From Prochlorococcus marinus (GTDB lineage: Bacteria; Cyanobacteriota; Cyanobacteriia; PCC-6307; Cyanobiaceae), in assembly GCF_001180245.1 (NCBI RefSeq), contig NZ_CVSV01000061.1, positions 60,188 through 124,187 of the forward strand: DNA of 64,000 nucleotides, written 5' to 3'. Below are positions 30,941 through 40,077 of the stretch, one piece after another. Every line of letters begins with the position of its first letter. Position 1 is the stretch's first letter. Both the position numbers and the translations under genes were made by a program. The notes under the pieces were generated by a model, which was not told where the DNA came from, searched no databases, and worked only from the letters and a program-made list of their open reading frames with translations.

Positions 30941-31735
30941 ATGAAAAATTATTCATCTTTACTAATTGGAGGAAAACAATTTTCCAGTAGATTGATGGTG
31001 GGTACTGGTAAATACAAATCTACTCAAGATATGGTTGAAAGTTTGTCAAATTCTGAAACTGAAATTATAACCGTCGCTGTTAGAAGAATTAAAAAAGATC
31101 AAACCGGAGAAAATTTACTCGAAAAGATAAACTGGAAAAAATACTGGATGCTTCCTAATACAGCTGGTTGCGTTAATTCCGATGAGGCAGTCAGAATAGC
31201 AATTTTAGGCAGAGAACTTGCAAAATTGTCTGGTCAAGAGGAAAATAATTTTGTGAAGTTAGAAGTAATTCCTGACAAAAAGTATTTGCTACCAGATCCA
31301 ATAGAAACCCTTAAAGCAGCCGAAATTTTAATAAAAAAAGGTTTTGCTGTACTTCCTTATATCAATGCAGATCCTATTCTTGCAAAAAGACTAGAAGAAA
31401 TAGGTTGTGCAACTGTAATGCCTTTAGGATCACCTATTGGCTCTGGGCAAGGTTTATTAAATTTCTCAAATATAAGGATCATTATTGAGAATGCAAAAGT
31501 GCCAGTAATAATTGACGCAGGAATAGGGGTGCCAAGTGAAGCTTCTCAAGCTATGGAACTTGGAGCTGATGGTGTCTTAATCAATAGTGCAATAGCACAA
31601 GCTGAAAATCCTCCTCTAATGGCGCAGGCGATAAATTATGGAGTGAAAGCCGGCAGGCAAGCTTTTATTGCAGGAAGAATTAAAAAACAAGACTTTGCAG
31701 TAGCAAGTTCACCGGAAAAAAATATATCTATCTAG
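30941..31735 (+). CDS. thiG: Thiazole synthase
   Basis: ThiG builds the thiazole phosphate moiety of thiamine from DXP, dehydroglycine and the sulfur of ThiS thiocarboxylate. The 264-residue TIM barrel has MVGTGKYKS at the start, [29 protein letters not shown] with the lysine-containing strand, [13 protein letters not shown], and the phosphate loop [21 protein letters not shown]. It starts 2 bases after the TPR gene. No other thiamine gene is in the window. Confidence 0.97.
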   Translation: MKNYSSLLIGGKQFSSRLMVGTGKYKSTQDMVESLSNSETEIITVAVRRIKKDQTGENLLEKINWKKYWMLPNTAGCVNSDEAVRIAILGRELAKLSGQEENNFVKLEVIPDKKYLLPDPIETLKAAEILIKKGFAVLPYINADPILAKRLEEIGCATVMPLGSPIGSGQGLLNFSNIRIIIENAKVPVIIDAGIGVPSEASQAMELGADGVLINSAIAQAENPPLMAQAINYGVKAGRQAFIAGRIKKQDFAVASSPEKNISI

Positions 31736-31906
31736 TTCTTTAAATTTAGCAAAGTTTAAAAAGAGAGTAAAAATTTATTATTTGATTTGATTTATCTTAT
31801 TTAAGAAAGAAGATTTGAAACTATTTACAATGTTTTTTCGCAAATTGGAAGCGCACTGTAGTAATTTAATAAATATATTACGAATCTATTAATTCTGGAG
31901 TTCTGA

Positions 31907-33100
31907 GTGAAAGTTATTGTTCTAGGTGGAGATGGTTTTTGCGGTTGGCCTTGTGCGGTGAATTTAGCAGAGCAAAATCATGATGTAATTATTGTCGACA
32001 ATTTAAGTCGTAGAAAAATTGATATTGATCTAGAGGTAGAATCTTTAACTCCAATTGCTTCGATAACAGAACGACTTTCTGCATGGGAAGAGATTGGGGG
32101 TAAGCCTATGAGATTTATTAATATGGATATCTCTAAACAATATCAAAAATTACTCAACTTGCTCATTGATGAAAAACCAGATTCAGTGATCCATTTTGCA
32201 GAACAAAGAGCAGCTCCTTACTCAATGAAATCGAGTTTTACTAAAAGATATACAGTAGATAATAATGTTAATGGCACTCACAACCTTCTTGCTGCAATAG
32301 TAGAGAGTAATTTAGATATTCATGTTGTTCATTTAGGAACAATGGGAGTCTACGGATATGGATCGCATAGAGGTGCAACAATTCCGGAAGGTTATCTAAA
32401 AGTTGAAGTTCCACAACCTGATGGAAGCCGCTTTGAAGAAGAAATATTACACCCTGCAAGTCCAGGTAGTGTTTACCATATGACCAAAACTTTAGATCAA
32501 TTATTATTTCTTTACTACAACAAAAATGATCTTGTAAGGATTACTGATCTTCATCAAGGCATTGTTTGGGGAACAAATACAGAAGCAACTTTAAAAGATC
32601 CGAGATTGACAAACCGATTTGACTATGACGGAGACTATGGAACTGTTCTCAATAGATTTCTTATGCAAGCTGCAATTGGGTATCCATTAAGTGTTCATGG
32701 TACAGGAGGACAAACAAGAGCATTTATACATATAAAAGACTCTGTAAAATGTGTACAACTTGCTCTTGAAAATCCTCCTAAACCTGGAGAGAGAGTCAAA
32801 ATCTTTAATCAAATGACTGAGAGTCATCAAGTTGGAGAACTAGCTAAAAAAGTTGCGTCTCTAACAGGTGCTGATATCAATTATTTACCAAATCCAAGGA
32901 ATGAAGCAGTAGAAAATGATCTAATTGTTGATAATAAATGCTTTATAGAATTAGGTCTAAACCCAACGACTCTTGATAATGGCTTATTAGAAGAAGTTGT
33001 TGAAGTTGCTAAAAAATACTCTAATAGATGCGATCTTAAGCGCATACCTTGTGTTTCATCCTGGACTAAAAAACAAGCTGAGGCTATAAAGACTAATTAA
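31907..33100 (+). CDS. sqdB: UDP-sulfoquinovose synthase
   Basis: SqdB converts UDP-glucose and sulfite to UDP-sulfoquinovose for sulfolipid (SQDG), the main thylakoid lipid that spares phosphorus in oligotrophic picocyanobacteria. The extended SDR protein (397 residues) has the Rossmann loop GGDGFCGW at 7-14, and the catalytic triad Thr145 (LGTMGVYG), Tyr190 and Lys194 (YHMTK). The start is GTG at 31907, with GGAG 6 bases before it. A 171-base spacer with no visible gene precedes it, and sqdX follows after 27 bases. Confidence 0.97.
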   Translation: MKVIVLGGDGFCGWPCAVNLAEQNHDVIIVDNLSRRKIDIDLEVESLTPIASITERLSAWEEIGGKPMRFINMDISKQYQKLLNLLIDEKPDSVIHFAEQRAAPYSMKSSFTKRYTVDNNVNGTHNLLAAIVESNLDIHVVHLGTMGVYGYGSHRGATIPEGYLKVEVPQPDGSRFEEEILHPASPGSVYHMTKTLDQLLFLYYNKNDLVRITDLHQGIVWGTNTEATLKDPRLTNRFDYDGDYGTVLNRFLMQAAIGYPLSVHGTGGQTRAFIHIKDSVKCVQLALENPPKPGERVKIFNQMTESHQVGELAKKVASLTGADINYLPNPRNEAVENDLIVDNKCFIELGLNPTTLDNGLLEEVVEVAKKYSNRCDLKRIPCVSSWTKKQAEAIKTN

Positions 33101-33127
33101 AATTTCTGAAAAAACTACCTTAAGAAA

Positions 33128-34261
33128 GTGAAAATTGCATTGTTTACTGAAACTTTTTTACCTAAAGTTGACGGCATAGTCACAAGACTGACTAAAACGA
33201 TTGAATTTTTAATAAAAAATGGTGATGAAGTTATAATTTTTTGTCCAGAGGGGTGTCCAGAATCATATATGGGAGCAACTGTAGTTGGTGTTGCTGCAAT
33301 GCCATTACCTTTATACCCAGAGTTAAAGCTTGGTTTGCCAGGTCCTGCAGTCTCAGATAAGTTAGAAAAATTTAACCCAGATTTGATACATGTTGTTAAT
33401 CCAGCTGTACTTGGCTTAGGCGGCATATGGTTAGCGAAAACTAATAACATCCCTTTAATTGCTAGCTACCATACTCATCTTCCGAAATATCTAGAACATT
33501 ACGGTATGGGTATGTTAGAGCCACTTTTATGGGAATTACTTAAAGCAGCACATAATCAAGCTTTGTTAAATTTATGTACTTCCACCGCTATGGTAAATGA
33601 GTTAAAAGATAAAGGTATTCAAAGAACTGCTCTATGGCAAAGGGGAGTAGATACTTACAGTTTTAGACCAGATTTGAGAAGTGAGAAAATGAGAAAAAAA
33701 TTATTTGGGGAATATAACGACGCTAATTACTTGTTGATTTATGTAGGAAGATTATCAGCAGAAAAACAAATTGAGAGAATTAAACCAGTCTTAGAAAGTA
33801 TTCCTAATGCTTGCCTAGCACTTGTTGGTGACGGACCATATAGAAACCAGCTTGAAAAAATCTTCGAAAATACAAAGACTAATTTCATAGGATATTTATC
33901 TGGCGATGAACTTGCTAGCGCCTATGCTTCTGGAGATATATTTTTATTTCCATCTAGTACAGAAACACTTGGGTTAGTTTTACTAGAAGCAATGGCAGCA
34001 GGATGTCCAGTTATCGGAGCCAACAAGGGAGGGATTCCAGATATTATTAGTGATGGGATTAATGGTTGTTTATATGATCCTGATGAAAAAGATAATGGAG
34101 AACAGAGCTTGATTGCAGCAACAAAAAAAATTCTAGAAAATGAAGATAAAAGAGAAATTATGAGGAAGGAGGCACGAAACGAAGCAGAAAAATGGGATTG
34201 GAATCAAGCAACTCTACAACTGCAAAATTATTATGCAGATACTCTAAAAGAAATAAATTAA
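33128..34261 (+). CDS. sqdX: Sulfolipid synthase, SqdX-type GT4 glycosyltransferase
   Basis: SqdX transfers sulfoquinovose from UDP-sulfoquinovose to diacylglycerol to complete SQDG. The 377-residue GT-B protein has the N-terminal ALFTETFLPKVDGIVTRLTK, SYHTHLPKYLEHYG, YVGRLSAEKQIERIK, VGDGPYRNQLE, and the donor-binding SSTETLGLVLLEAMAAGCPV with its E-x7-E. Start is GTG at 33128. Adjacency to sqdB makes the specific assignment secure rather than a generic glycosyltransferase. It converges with the small hypothetical gene, 6 bases between stops. Confidence 0.96.
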   Translation: MKIALFTETFLPKVDGIVTRLTKTIEFLIKNGDEVIIFCPEGCPESYMGATVVGVAAMPLPLYPELKLGLPGPAVSDKLEKFNPDLIHVVNPAVLGLGGIWLAKTNNIPLIASYHTHLPKYLEHYGMGMLEPLLWELLKAAHNQALLNLCTSTAMVNELKDKGIQRTALWQRGVDTYSFRPDLRSEKMRKKLFGEYNDANYLLIYVGRLSAEKQIERIKPVLESIPNACLALVGDGPYRNQLEKIFENTKTNFIGYLSGDELASAYASGDIFLFPSSTETLGLVLLEAMAAGCPVIGANKGGIPDIISDGINGCLYDPDEKDNGEQSLIAATKKILENEDKREIMRKEARNEAEKWDWNQATLQLQNYYADTLKEIN

Positions 34262-34267
34262 ACTTAA

Positions 34268-34516
34268 TTATGCTACGTGTGGAGGCGTAGGACTGTTATA
34301 AGAACTTAAAGGAAGTATTAGAGTGGCGATATTTTGATTCTTTTCAGGCCTTTTTTTCTTTGAAAATTTTTTACCAAAGGGCACTCTTATAACATTAGTT
34401 CCTTCAATGAGAGAAATGTTGGTGTTATCTCCTGAAAAATTATTGACAAAATCTGGTAAGTCTATGTTTTTAACTGGCAGATGCTTAACATTACCAGATT
34501 TAAAATCTTTGGTCAT
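34268..34516 (-). CDS. Small conserved-type hypothetical protein
   Basis: This 82-residue ORF is probably a real gene: it fills the space downstream of sqdX exactly, begins with ATG, and its composition resembles coding sequence around it. It has a Lys-rich centre (FGKKFSKKKRPEKN) and a short hydrophobic C-terminal stretch (ATLILPLSSY) but no known domain or signal peptide. It is transcribed opposite to sqdX. I do not recognise a family. Confidence 0.55.
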   Translation of the reverse strand: MTKDFKSGNVKHLPVKNIDLPDFVNNFSGDNTNISLIEGTNVIRVPFGKKFSKKKRPEKNQNIATLILPLSSYNSPTPPHVA

Positions 34517-34630
34517 AGCTTCAAATACCCCAAAAAATTTGATGCTCGTACATTTTAATAAAAAAATTTAAAAAAATTCTATAAGAAAATATTAAATTTT
34601 TATTCTCACTGATAATAACTAAAGAAATAT

Positions 34631-34646
34631 AAGGACGCTAGTCCTT
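34631..34646 (-). terminator. Short hairpin at the gcvP stop codon
   Basis: On the minus strand AAGGAC-TAGC-GTCCTT forms a perfect 6-bp stem with a 4-base loop. It overlaps the last base of the gcvP stop codon. The following ATATTTCTTTAG is only partly U-rich, so it may be a weak terminator or mRNA-end protector. Confidence 0.5.
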
Positions 34647-37555
34647 TAAGCACATTTTTTTTCTTCGAAAGTCTCTCCTTGATTTACATTGCAAGAACAA
34701 ATTAAATTGCGATCGCCATATGCATTATTGATCCTAGAAACTGAGGACCAAAACTTAATAGATGTTGGAGTTTTATAAGGAAAAGAAGCTTTTTCTTTTG
34801 AATAAGGATAATGCCAATTATCAGCAATTAACTCTCTCAGCGTATGGGGAGCGTTACTTATTACATTATTATTCTTTAATTCACTATTTTTTTCTATTTC
34901 GCTGATTTCTTCACCAATCAATAGCATAGCTTCGCAAAATCTATCCAATTCAACTAAACTTTCACTTTCAGTAGGCTCTATCATTATGGTCTCTGGAACA
35001 GGCCAACTGATAGTTGGTGCATGAAAACTATAATCTATTAATCGTTTAGCTAAATCATTCACACTCAAACCAGTTTTGGATTTTAAATTTCTAAAATCTA
35101 AAATACATTCATGTGCGACAAAATTATTTTTTCCTTTATAAAGAATCTTGAATTTACGCTTTAAAGAATGCGCAATATAATTTGCAGATAAAATTGCATG
35201 CGCAGTTGCTTTCCTCAAACCACTAAAACCAGCCATTTTTATATACATCCAACTTATTGGAAGAATACTTGCACTCCCATGCTTGGCAGAAGATACGTAG
35301 TTAGAACTATTAGATAAATTATTATCCATTAAAGAATGAGTAGGAAGAAATGGGCTTAAAGTTTCTGATGCAGCAACTGGACCTACTCCTGGACCACCGC
35401 CTCCATGTGGAATGCAGAATGTTTTATGTAAATTCAAATGACAAACATCAACACCATAATTCCCCGGTTTACATAATCCAACCTGAGCGTTCAAATTTGC
35501 TCCATCTAAATAGACAAATCCTCCAACAGAGTGAATTAAATCACATATCTCTCTGATTTGTAATTCAAAAACTCCATGAGTAGAAGGATAAGTCAACATG
35601 AGAGCCCCTATTTGGTTATCAAATTTCTTGACCTTGATCGACAAATCTTGAAAATCAATATTTCCCTCGTCATCACATTCAACAGTTAACACATCAAAAC
35701 CTGCCATAACTGCACTAGCAGGATTTGTTCCATGAGCACTTTTGGGAATTAAACACTTCTTTCTTAACAGTTCACCTTTTGATTCAAAATAAGAATTAAT
35801 TGCCAATAAACCTGCAAACTCTCCCTGAGAGCCTGCATTTGGTTGAAAAGAAACTGATTGTAAACCAACAATATCACTGATCCATTTTTCTAGGTCAGAT
35901 ATGATTTTTGAATAACCCTTAGTTTGATCTGGTGGGGAAAAAGGATGAATTGATGATAACTTTGCCCAAGAGACTGGATTTAACTCTGCTGCAGAATTTA
36001 ACTTCATGGTACAACTTCCCAATGGCATCATTCCATCTACCAAAGAAAAATCTTTTTCTGCAAGTCGGAATATATATCTCATTAATTCAGTTTCACTTTG
36101 ATAATTTGTAAATATATCTTGCTGCATCCATGCACTGGATCTCAAAGCTAAACTTTCAAGTTGAAATACTTTATCAAATTTTATATGCTCTAAATCTTCT
36201 TCTTTTTCTACAAGGTTTGCTATGAAAGTCAAAATATCTTTGATTTCTTTTTCATCACTAAGCTCATCTAAAGAGATCCCAAAGCCAGTTGAATTTTCAA
36301 TAGTTGATCCCAGCGGCAAAATTCTTAAGTTATAGCCATTTTTTAAAGCTTCATTGTGGATCCTCTGGGAGTGCTCAGAATAAACATCAACACTATCAAA
36401 TCTAATTCCATCAGGAATATCAAAACCTAGAGCAGCTAAACTTGATTCTAAATTTATTCTCAACTCCACTACTCTTTTAGCAATTTGAATTAATCCAGAG
36501 GGTCCATGGTAAATAGCATAAAAAGAAGAAATTATGGCTAACAAAGATTGAGCAGTACAAATATTACTTGTGGCCTTTTCCCTTCTAATATGTTGCTCTC
36601 TTGTTTGCAATGCTAGTCTTAGAGACTTTTCTCCATTTTTAGATAGAGTTTGTCCAACAATTCTTCCGGGGATCAGCCTTTTATATTTTTCGCTACAAGC
36701 AAAATATGCTGCATGGGGGCCACCAAAACCCATTGGAACGCCAAATCTTTGCATACTACCAACTGCTACATCAACACCAAATTCAGAAATTGGTTTAATC
36801 AAAACTTGTGCCAGTGGATCAACACATGCCGTAACAGTAATTTCTGATCTATGTGCTTGGGATATTAAGAAGGTGGGATCATATAATTCCCCATTTTTGC
36901 CAGGTAATTGCAACAACATTCCAAAAACATCATCATGATTAGGAAGGTTACTTTGAGTAAAGCGTTTTAAGGATATTCCCAAAGGTTTTGCTCTGGTTTG
37001 CAGAACATTAAAAGTATGATCAAAAACATTTGATTCCACTAAGTAAACTTTTGAAGATTTATTTTTTCTTGCGGAAAAACTCATCGCCATAGCTTCTGCA
37101 GCAGCAGTACCCTCATCTAACAAAGATGCATTAGCGACAGGGAATCCTGTTAGTTCACAAATAATAGTTTGAAAATTAAATAGAGCTTCTAATCTTCCTT
37201 GTGCAATTTCTGCTTGATATGGAGTATAAGACGTATACCACCTTGGGTTTTCAAGAACATGTCTTTGGATTACTTTAGGCATGTGATTGTCATAATAACC
37301 AAGGCCTATTAGTGATCTCATTTTAATATTTTTGTTCGCAATCTCTTCTAATTCATTTAAAGCCTCAATTTCTGAACAACCTTGAGGCAATATTGCTGAA
37401 GATTTATCTTTAAGCTGAATATCTTCAGGAATAACTTGATTTATAAATTGATCAATATTATTAAAACCAAGCTTGTTCAGCATAATTTTTTCATCATTAT
37501 CACCTAACCCAAGATGCCTATCTATAAACAAATCAGACCCAAATTTGGATGTCAT
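34646..37555 (-). CDS. gcvP: Glycine dehydrogenase (decarboxylating), P-protein
   Basis: P-protein decarboxylates glycine and passes the methylamine to the lipoyl arm of H-protein; in cyanobacteria the complex recycles photorespiratory glycine. The 969-residue single-chain form has the N-terminal DRHLGLGDNDEKIML, a first half with RSLIGLGYYDNHMP and TSYTPYQAEIAQGRLEAL, and the catalytic second half with the PLP-lysine motif HLNLHKTFCIPHGGGGPGVG. It follows gcvH by 45 bases in a minus-strand cluster and is closed by a short hairpin. gcvT lies about 18 kb away on the other strand. Confidence 0.98.
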   Translation of the reverse strand: MTSKFGSDLFIDRHLGLGDNDEKIMLNKLGFNNIDQFINQVIPEDIQLKDKSSAILPQGCSEIEALNELEEIANKNIKMRSLIGLGYYDNHMPKVIQRHVLENPRWYTSYTPYQAEIAQGRLEALFNFQTIICELTGFPVANASLLDEGTAAAEAMAMSFSARKNKSSKVYLVESNVFDHTFNVLQTRAKPLGISLKRFTQSNLPNHDDVFGMLLQLPGKNGELYDPTFLISQAHRSEITVTACVDPLAQVLIKPISEFGVDVAVGSMQRFGVPMGFGGPHAAYFACSEKYKRLIPGRIVGQTLSKNGEKSLRLALQTREQHIRREKATSNICTAQSLLAIISSFYAIYHGPSGLIQIAKRVVELRINLESSLAALGFDIPDGIRFDSVDVYSEHSQRIHNEALKNGYNLRILPLGSTIENSTGFGISLDELSDEKEIKDILTFIANLVEKEEDLEHIKFDKVFQLESLALRSSAWMQQDIFTNYQSETELMRYIFRLAEKDFSLVDGMMPLGSCTMKLNSAAELNPVSWAKLSSIHPFSPPDQTKGYSKIISDLEKWISDIVGLQSVSFQPNAGSQGEFAGLLAINSYFESKGELLRKKCLIPKSAHGTNPASAVMAGFDVLTVECDDEGNIDFQDLSIKVKKFDNQIGALMLTYPSTHGVFELQIREICDLIHSVGGFVYLDGANLNAQVGLCKPGNYGVDVCHLNLHKTFCIPHGGGGPGVGPVAASETLSPFLPTHSLMDNNLSNSSNYVSSAKHGSASILPISWMYIKMAGFSGLRKATAHAILSANYIAHSLKRKFKILYKGKNNFVAHECILDFRNLKSKTGLSVNDLAKRLIDYSFHAPTISWPVPETIMIEPTESESLVELDRFCEAMLLIGEEISEIEKNSELKNNNVISNAPHTLRELIADNWHYPYSKEKASFPYKTPTSIKFWSSVSRINNAYGDRNLICSCNVNQGETFEEKKCA

Positions 37556-37600
37556 ATTAAAATATTTTTCTTTAAAATAGCTCTTTTTAAAAAGTTTGCC

Positions 37601-37990
37601 TTATTTTGGCACAACCTTTAATTGATATTCCTCAGAAGTCATTAAATCAGCAATTGATGCTTTTGATTCTGGTTTCAAAATGACTAACCAACCGTCTCCA
37701 ATCGGATCATTCTGTAAAAGCTCAGGGTTCTCAATAACACTTTCATTTACAGATACTATTTCCCCTGAAAAAGGCAGGTAGACTTCCTCAACGGCCTTAA
37801 CTGATTCTATTGTTCCAAAAGTGTCCCCTTGCTCTAAAGTCGCCCCTTGATCAGCTAATTCAATAAAAACAATATCTCCTAATTGATCTATAGCGAATTC
37901 ACTAACTCCAATTTTTAATAATCCATTTTCTTCCAAGACATATTCATGAGTATCTGCATAGTTGAGGTTGTCTGGAAACTTGTAAGACAT
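37601..37990 (-). CDS. gcvH: Glycine cleavage system H-protein
   Basis: GcvH shuttles the methylamine group on a lipoyl-lysine between P-, T- and L-proteins. The 129 residues include THEYVLEENGLLKIGVSEFA, LGDIVFIELADQGA, the lipoyl-lysine Lys65 in GTIESVKAVEEVY, and NDPIGDGWLVILKP. Length is standard. It starts 2 bases after the stop of the PLP enzyme upstream and precedes gcvP. Confidence 0.97.
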   Translation of the reverse strand: MSYKFPDNLNYADTHEYVLEENGLLKIGVSEFAIDQLGDIVFIELADQGATLEQGDTFGTIESVKAVEEVYLPFSGEIVSVNESVIENPELLQNDPIGDGWLVILKPESKASIADLMTSEEYQLKVVPK

Positions 37991-37992
37991 GA

Positions 37993-39285
37993 TTAAGTAA
38001 ATAAAGGAAGTAGAGAATCCTTTGAAATAAATTTTTCTTCTAATAATTCGAATAATAATCGAATTAATGCAATTTTGATGTGAGCTATGTGAGAACCACC
38101 TTGAACAAAAATATTGTAAGGATCTCTTAGAGGGGCATCAGCAGAAAATTCACTTGTACTACCTTCAATAAATGTGCCTCCCGCCATTAATAATTTTGAA
38201 TCATATCCATCCATTGATGATGGGACAACATTCAGAAAAGAATCTACAGGTGAAGAATTTTGAAAAGATTGACAAACTTTTTGTACCAAGTCAGGATTAT
38301 TCAATCTTACAGACTGAATAAGATCAGATCTATAAGTTGCTGGCTCTGGTAAAACCTTAAATCCCAAATTTTTAAAGACTGCTGCAACCATATCGGCACC
38401 TTTTAGTGATTCGTGAACAATTTGTGGTGCTAAAAACAAACCCTGCAAAATTAATCTTCCTAGTCCAAAATTTATTCCTGCAGAAGAGCCAATACCTGGT
38501 GAAGTTAATCTAGAACATGCCATCTCAACCAACTCTGCATCTCCTGCAACGTACCCACCAGTAGGAACGATTGTTCCTCCCAAATTTTTAATCAATGATC
38601 CAGCAATTATGTTTGCCCCTTTAGAAATTGGTTCACTATCTTCAACAAGCTCCCCATAACAGTTATCAACAAAACATATACAATTAGGATCAAGAGAATG
38701 AATAAGACTACAAATTTTCTCTATCTGATGATTCGTAAGAGACTTTCTCCAACTATATCCACAACTTTTTTGTATGAATACTAATTTGCATGAATTTTCT
38801 TTAAAAGAATGAACAATTTTTTCTTCAAAAGAATCAAAATTCTCGCAGATATTTATTTGCTTATATTCAATCTCAAAATCTTTAAGTGATCCTTTTTCTC
38901 CTCCCCTTATTCCTATGACTTCTTCTAAAGTGTCATATGGTTGTCCTGTAAGAGATAACATTACATCTCCAGGTCTAAGAATTCCAAATAAGACAGAACT
39001 TATTGCATGCGTTCCACTTACAAATTGCATCCTTACAGCTGCCTTTTCAGCAAGAAACAATCTTGCAAAAACCGCATCAATTTTTTCTCTGGATATATCA
39101 TCATGACCACTACCAGAAGATTGGTTGAAATGACTAGTAGAGACTTTTTCTTCCTTAAAAATCGTCAAAATATTTTCTAATTTCTGAAAAACCTGATTGG
39201 ACCTTTCTTGAAAAACTTTACTTAAACTCTCTTCGACAGAAAGAACAGCTTTTTCAGCCAGTTTTAAGTTATTGTTTAGCGTCAT
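37993..39285 (-). CDS. PLP-dependent methionine gamma-lyase/aluminium-resistance-family protein
   Basis: The 430-residue protein belongs to the fold-type I PLP family labelled aluminium-resistance or methionine-gamma-lyase-like. Visible blocks are QSSGSGHDDISREKIDAVFA, VSGTHAISSVLFGIL, LTGQPYDTLEEVIG, IQKSCGYSWRKSLTN, CFVDNCYGELVE and the PLP-lysine-type GSLIKNLGGTIVPTGGYVAG. The true substrate is not established for this family, so a sulfur-amino-acid lyase role is a guess. It is 18 bases after the HTH-like gene and 2 before gcvH, so it is probably co-transcribed with the glycine cleavage genes. Confidence 0.88.
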   Translation of the reverse strand: MTLNNNLKLAEKAVLSVEESLSKVFQERSNQVFQKLENILTIFKEEKVSTSHFNQSSGSGHDDISREKIDAVFARLFLAEKAAVRMQFVSGTHAISSVLFGILRPGDVMLSLTGQPYDTLEEVIGIRGGEKGSLKDFEIEYKQINICENFDSFEEKIVHSFKENSCKLVFIQKSCGYSWRKSLTNHQIEKICSLIHSLDPNCICFVDNCYGELVEDSEPISKGANIIAGSLIKNLGGTIVPTGGYVAGDAELVEMACSRLTSPGIGSSAGINFGLGRLILQGLFLAPQIVHESLKGADMVAAVFKNLGFKVLPEPATYRSDLIQSVRLNNPDLVQKVCQSFQNSSPVDSFLNVVPSSMDGYDSKLLMAGGTFIEGSTSEFSADAPLRDPYNIFVQGGSHIAHIKIALIRLLFELLEEKFISKDSLLPLFT

Positions 39286-39303
39286 TTATTGTGAAAATTC
39301 ATG

Positions 39304-40002
39304 TTATTTCTCAGAAGCTAAATTTCTTAATTCGGCGAGGAAAGCATTAGGTCCCCTGCCATGAAAATAAGAAAGTTTTTTTGAAGCCTCGTATAAATCA
39401 AGAAGTTCTCCATCTAATTCTTCTGCAGTATAATCTCTAATTCCTGCTATTACTTCAGCAAAACGTTCTCTACGGGCAGATTTATTGACAGCATAAGCTT
39501 CCATTACCTGAACTCTACATGATCTCCAAGCCTTATTCTGACAAAAATGCACTGAAAGAGCATCACTTAAAGCAGAAGCTTCTTCATCTTCTATGTACCA
39601 ATCAAAAGATGAAGGTAGAGATTTTAATCCTGAAAATATCTCAAATAACTCACCGGCCGACAATGGATTACCAGAATCATTTTTTAGGGGTAATGCAGAC
39701 TCTTCCAAAGATTTCCATAACTCTGGGTAATCACTTTCAAAACGATCCCTGATTTTTTCAATACCTTGATCAAGAATCGTATTAACTTGAGCTAAAGCAA
39801 GAAAAACTTCGGGACCTGGCGAAGATAACTTCCCATTCCTAAGATTAGAAATTTGCGAATTATGAACTTTACCTAAATCAAGAACTTCAGAAAGTAATGG
39901 CAAGACTTTATGAGACCATCCATTTCTTTCATGCCAGAGGTGTATCAAATGAGCCATAGCCCTTCGACCTCTAGATAATTTATCGCGATATCCGAGACTC
40001 AC
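39304..40002 (-). CDS. Cyanobacterial-type protein with HTH-like segment
   Basis: The 232-residue protein is not assignable to a named family by me. Residues about 33-60 (LPLLSEVLDLGKVHNSQISN followed by LRNGKLSSPGP) resemble a Cro/XRE-type helix-turn-helix, suggesting DNA binding. The rest is helical and acidic, with no enzyme motif, signal peptide or membrane segment. It is the first gene of a minus-strand run through the PLP enzyme, gcvH and gcvP, and is divergent from the desaturase gene, so it could regulate either side. This is an inference from context. Confidence 0.7.
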   Translation of the reverse strand: MSLGYRDKLSRGRRAMAHLIHLWHERNGWSHKVLPLLSEVLDLGKVHNSQISNLRNGKLSSPGPEVFLALAQVNTILDQGIEKIRDRFESDYPELWKSLEESALPLKNDSGNPLSAGELFEIFSGLKSLPSSFDWYIEDEEASALSDALSVHFCQNKAWRSCRVQVMEAYAVNKSARRERFAEVIAGIRDYTAEELDGELLDLYEASKKLSYFHGRGPNAFLAELRNLASEK

Positions 40003-40022
40003 AGATAATTAAACTTATCAAT

Positions 40023-40028
40023 AGTATA
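40023..40028 (-). promoter_or_regulatory. Candidate -10 box of the HTH-PLP enzyme-gcvH-gcvP cluster
   Basis: On the minus strand TATACT lies about 20 bases upstream of the ATG at 40002, in the 75-base divergent spacer. The region is almost entirely A/T, so several overlapping -10-like hexamers exist on both strands. Confidence 0.3.
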
Positions 40029-40055
40029 GTATGATAATATTACATATCGGTAATT

Positions 40056-40073
40056 TTGAAAATAGTTTTTCAA
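40056..40073. promoter_or_regulatory. Inverted repeat just before the desaturase start
   Basis: TTGAAAA-TAGT-TTTTCAA is a perfect 7-base inverted repeat with a 4-base spacer, ending 4 bases before the desaturase ATG. It occupies the ribosome-binding region, so it could act as an operator or as an RNA hairpin that limits initiation. All arms are A/T-rich, so chance is a real alternative. Confidence 0.4.
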
Positions 40074-40077
40074 TATC

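Noticed and set aside
31861..31881. GTAAT-N11-ATTAC repeat upstream of sqdB as a Pho or NtcA-like site
   Set aside because: Spacing does not fit NtcA (GTA-N8-TAC) and the sequence is not a Pho-box repeat; A/T-rich chance match is likely.
31830..31892. 20-codon ORF before sqdB as a leader peptide
   Set aside because: No Shine-Dalgarno, no regulatory codon run and no attenuator-like hairpins.
35350..36938. Open frames on the plus strand opposite gcvP
   Set aside because: They are shadows of the strongly conserved gcvP coding sequence with no family resemblance.
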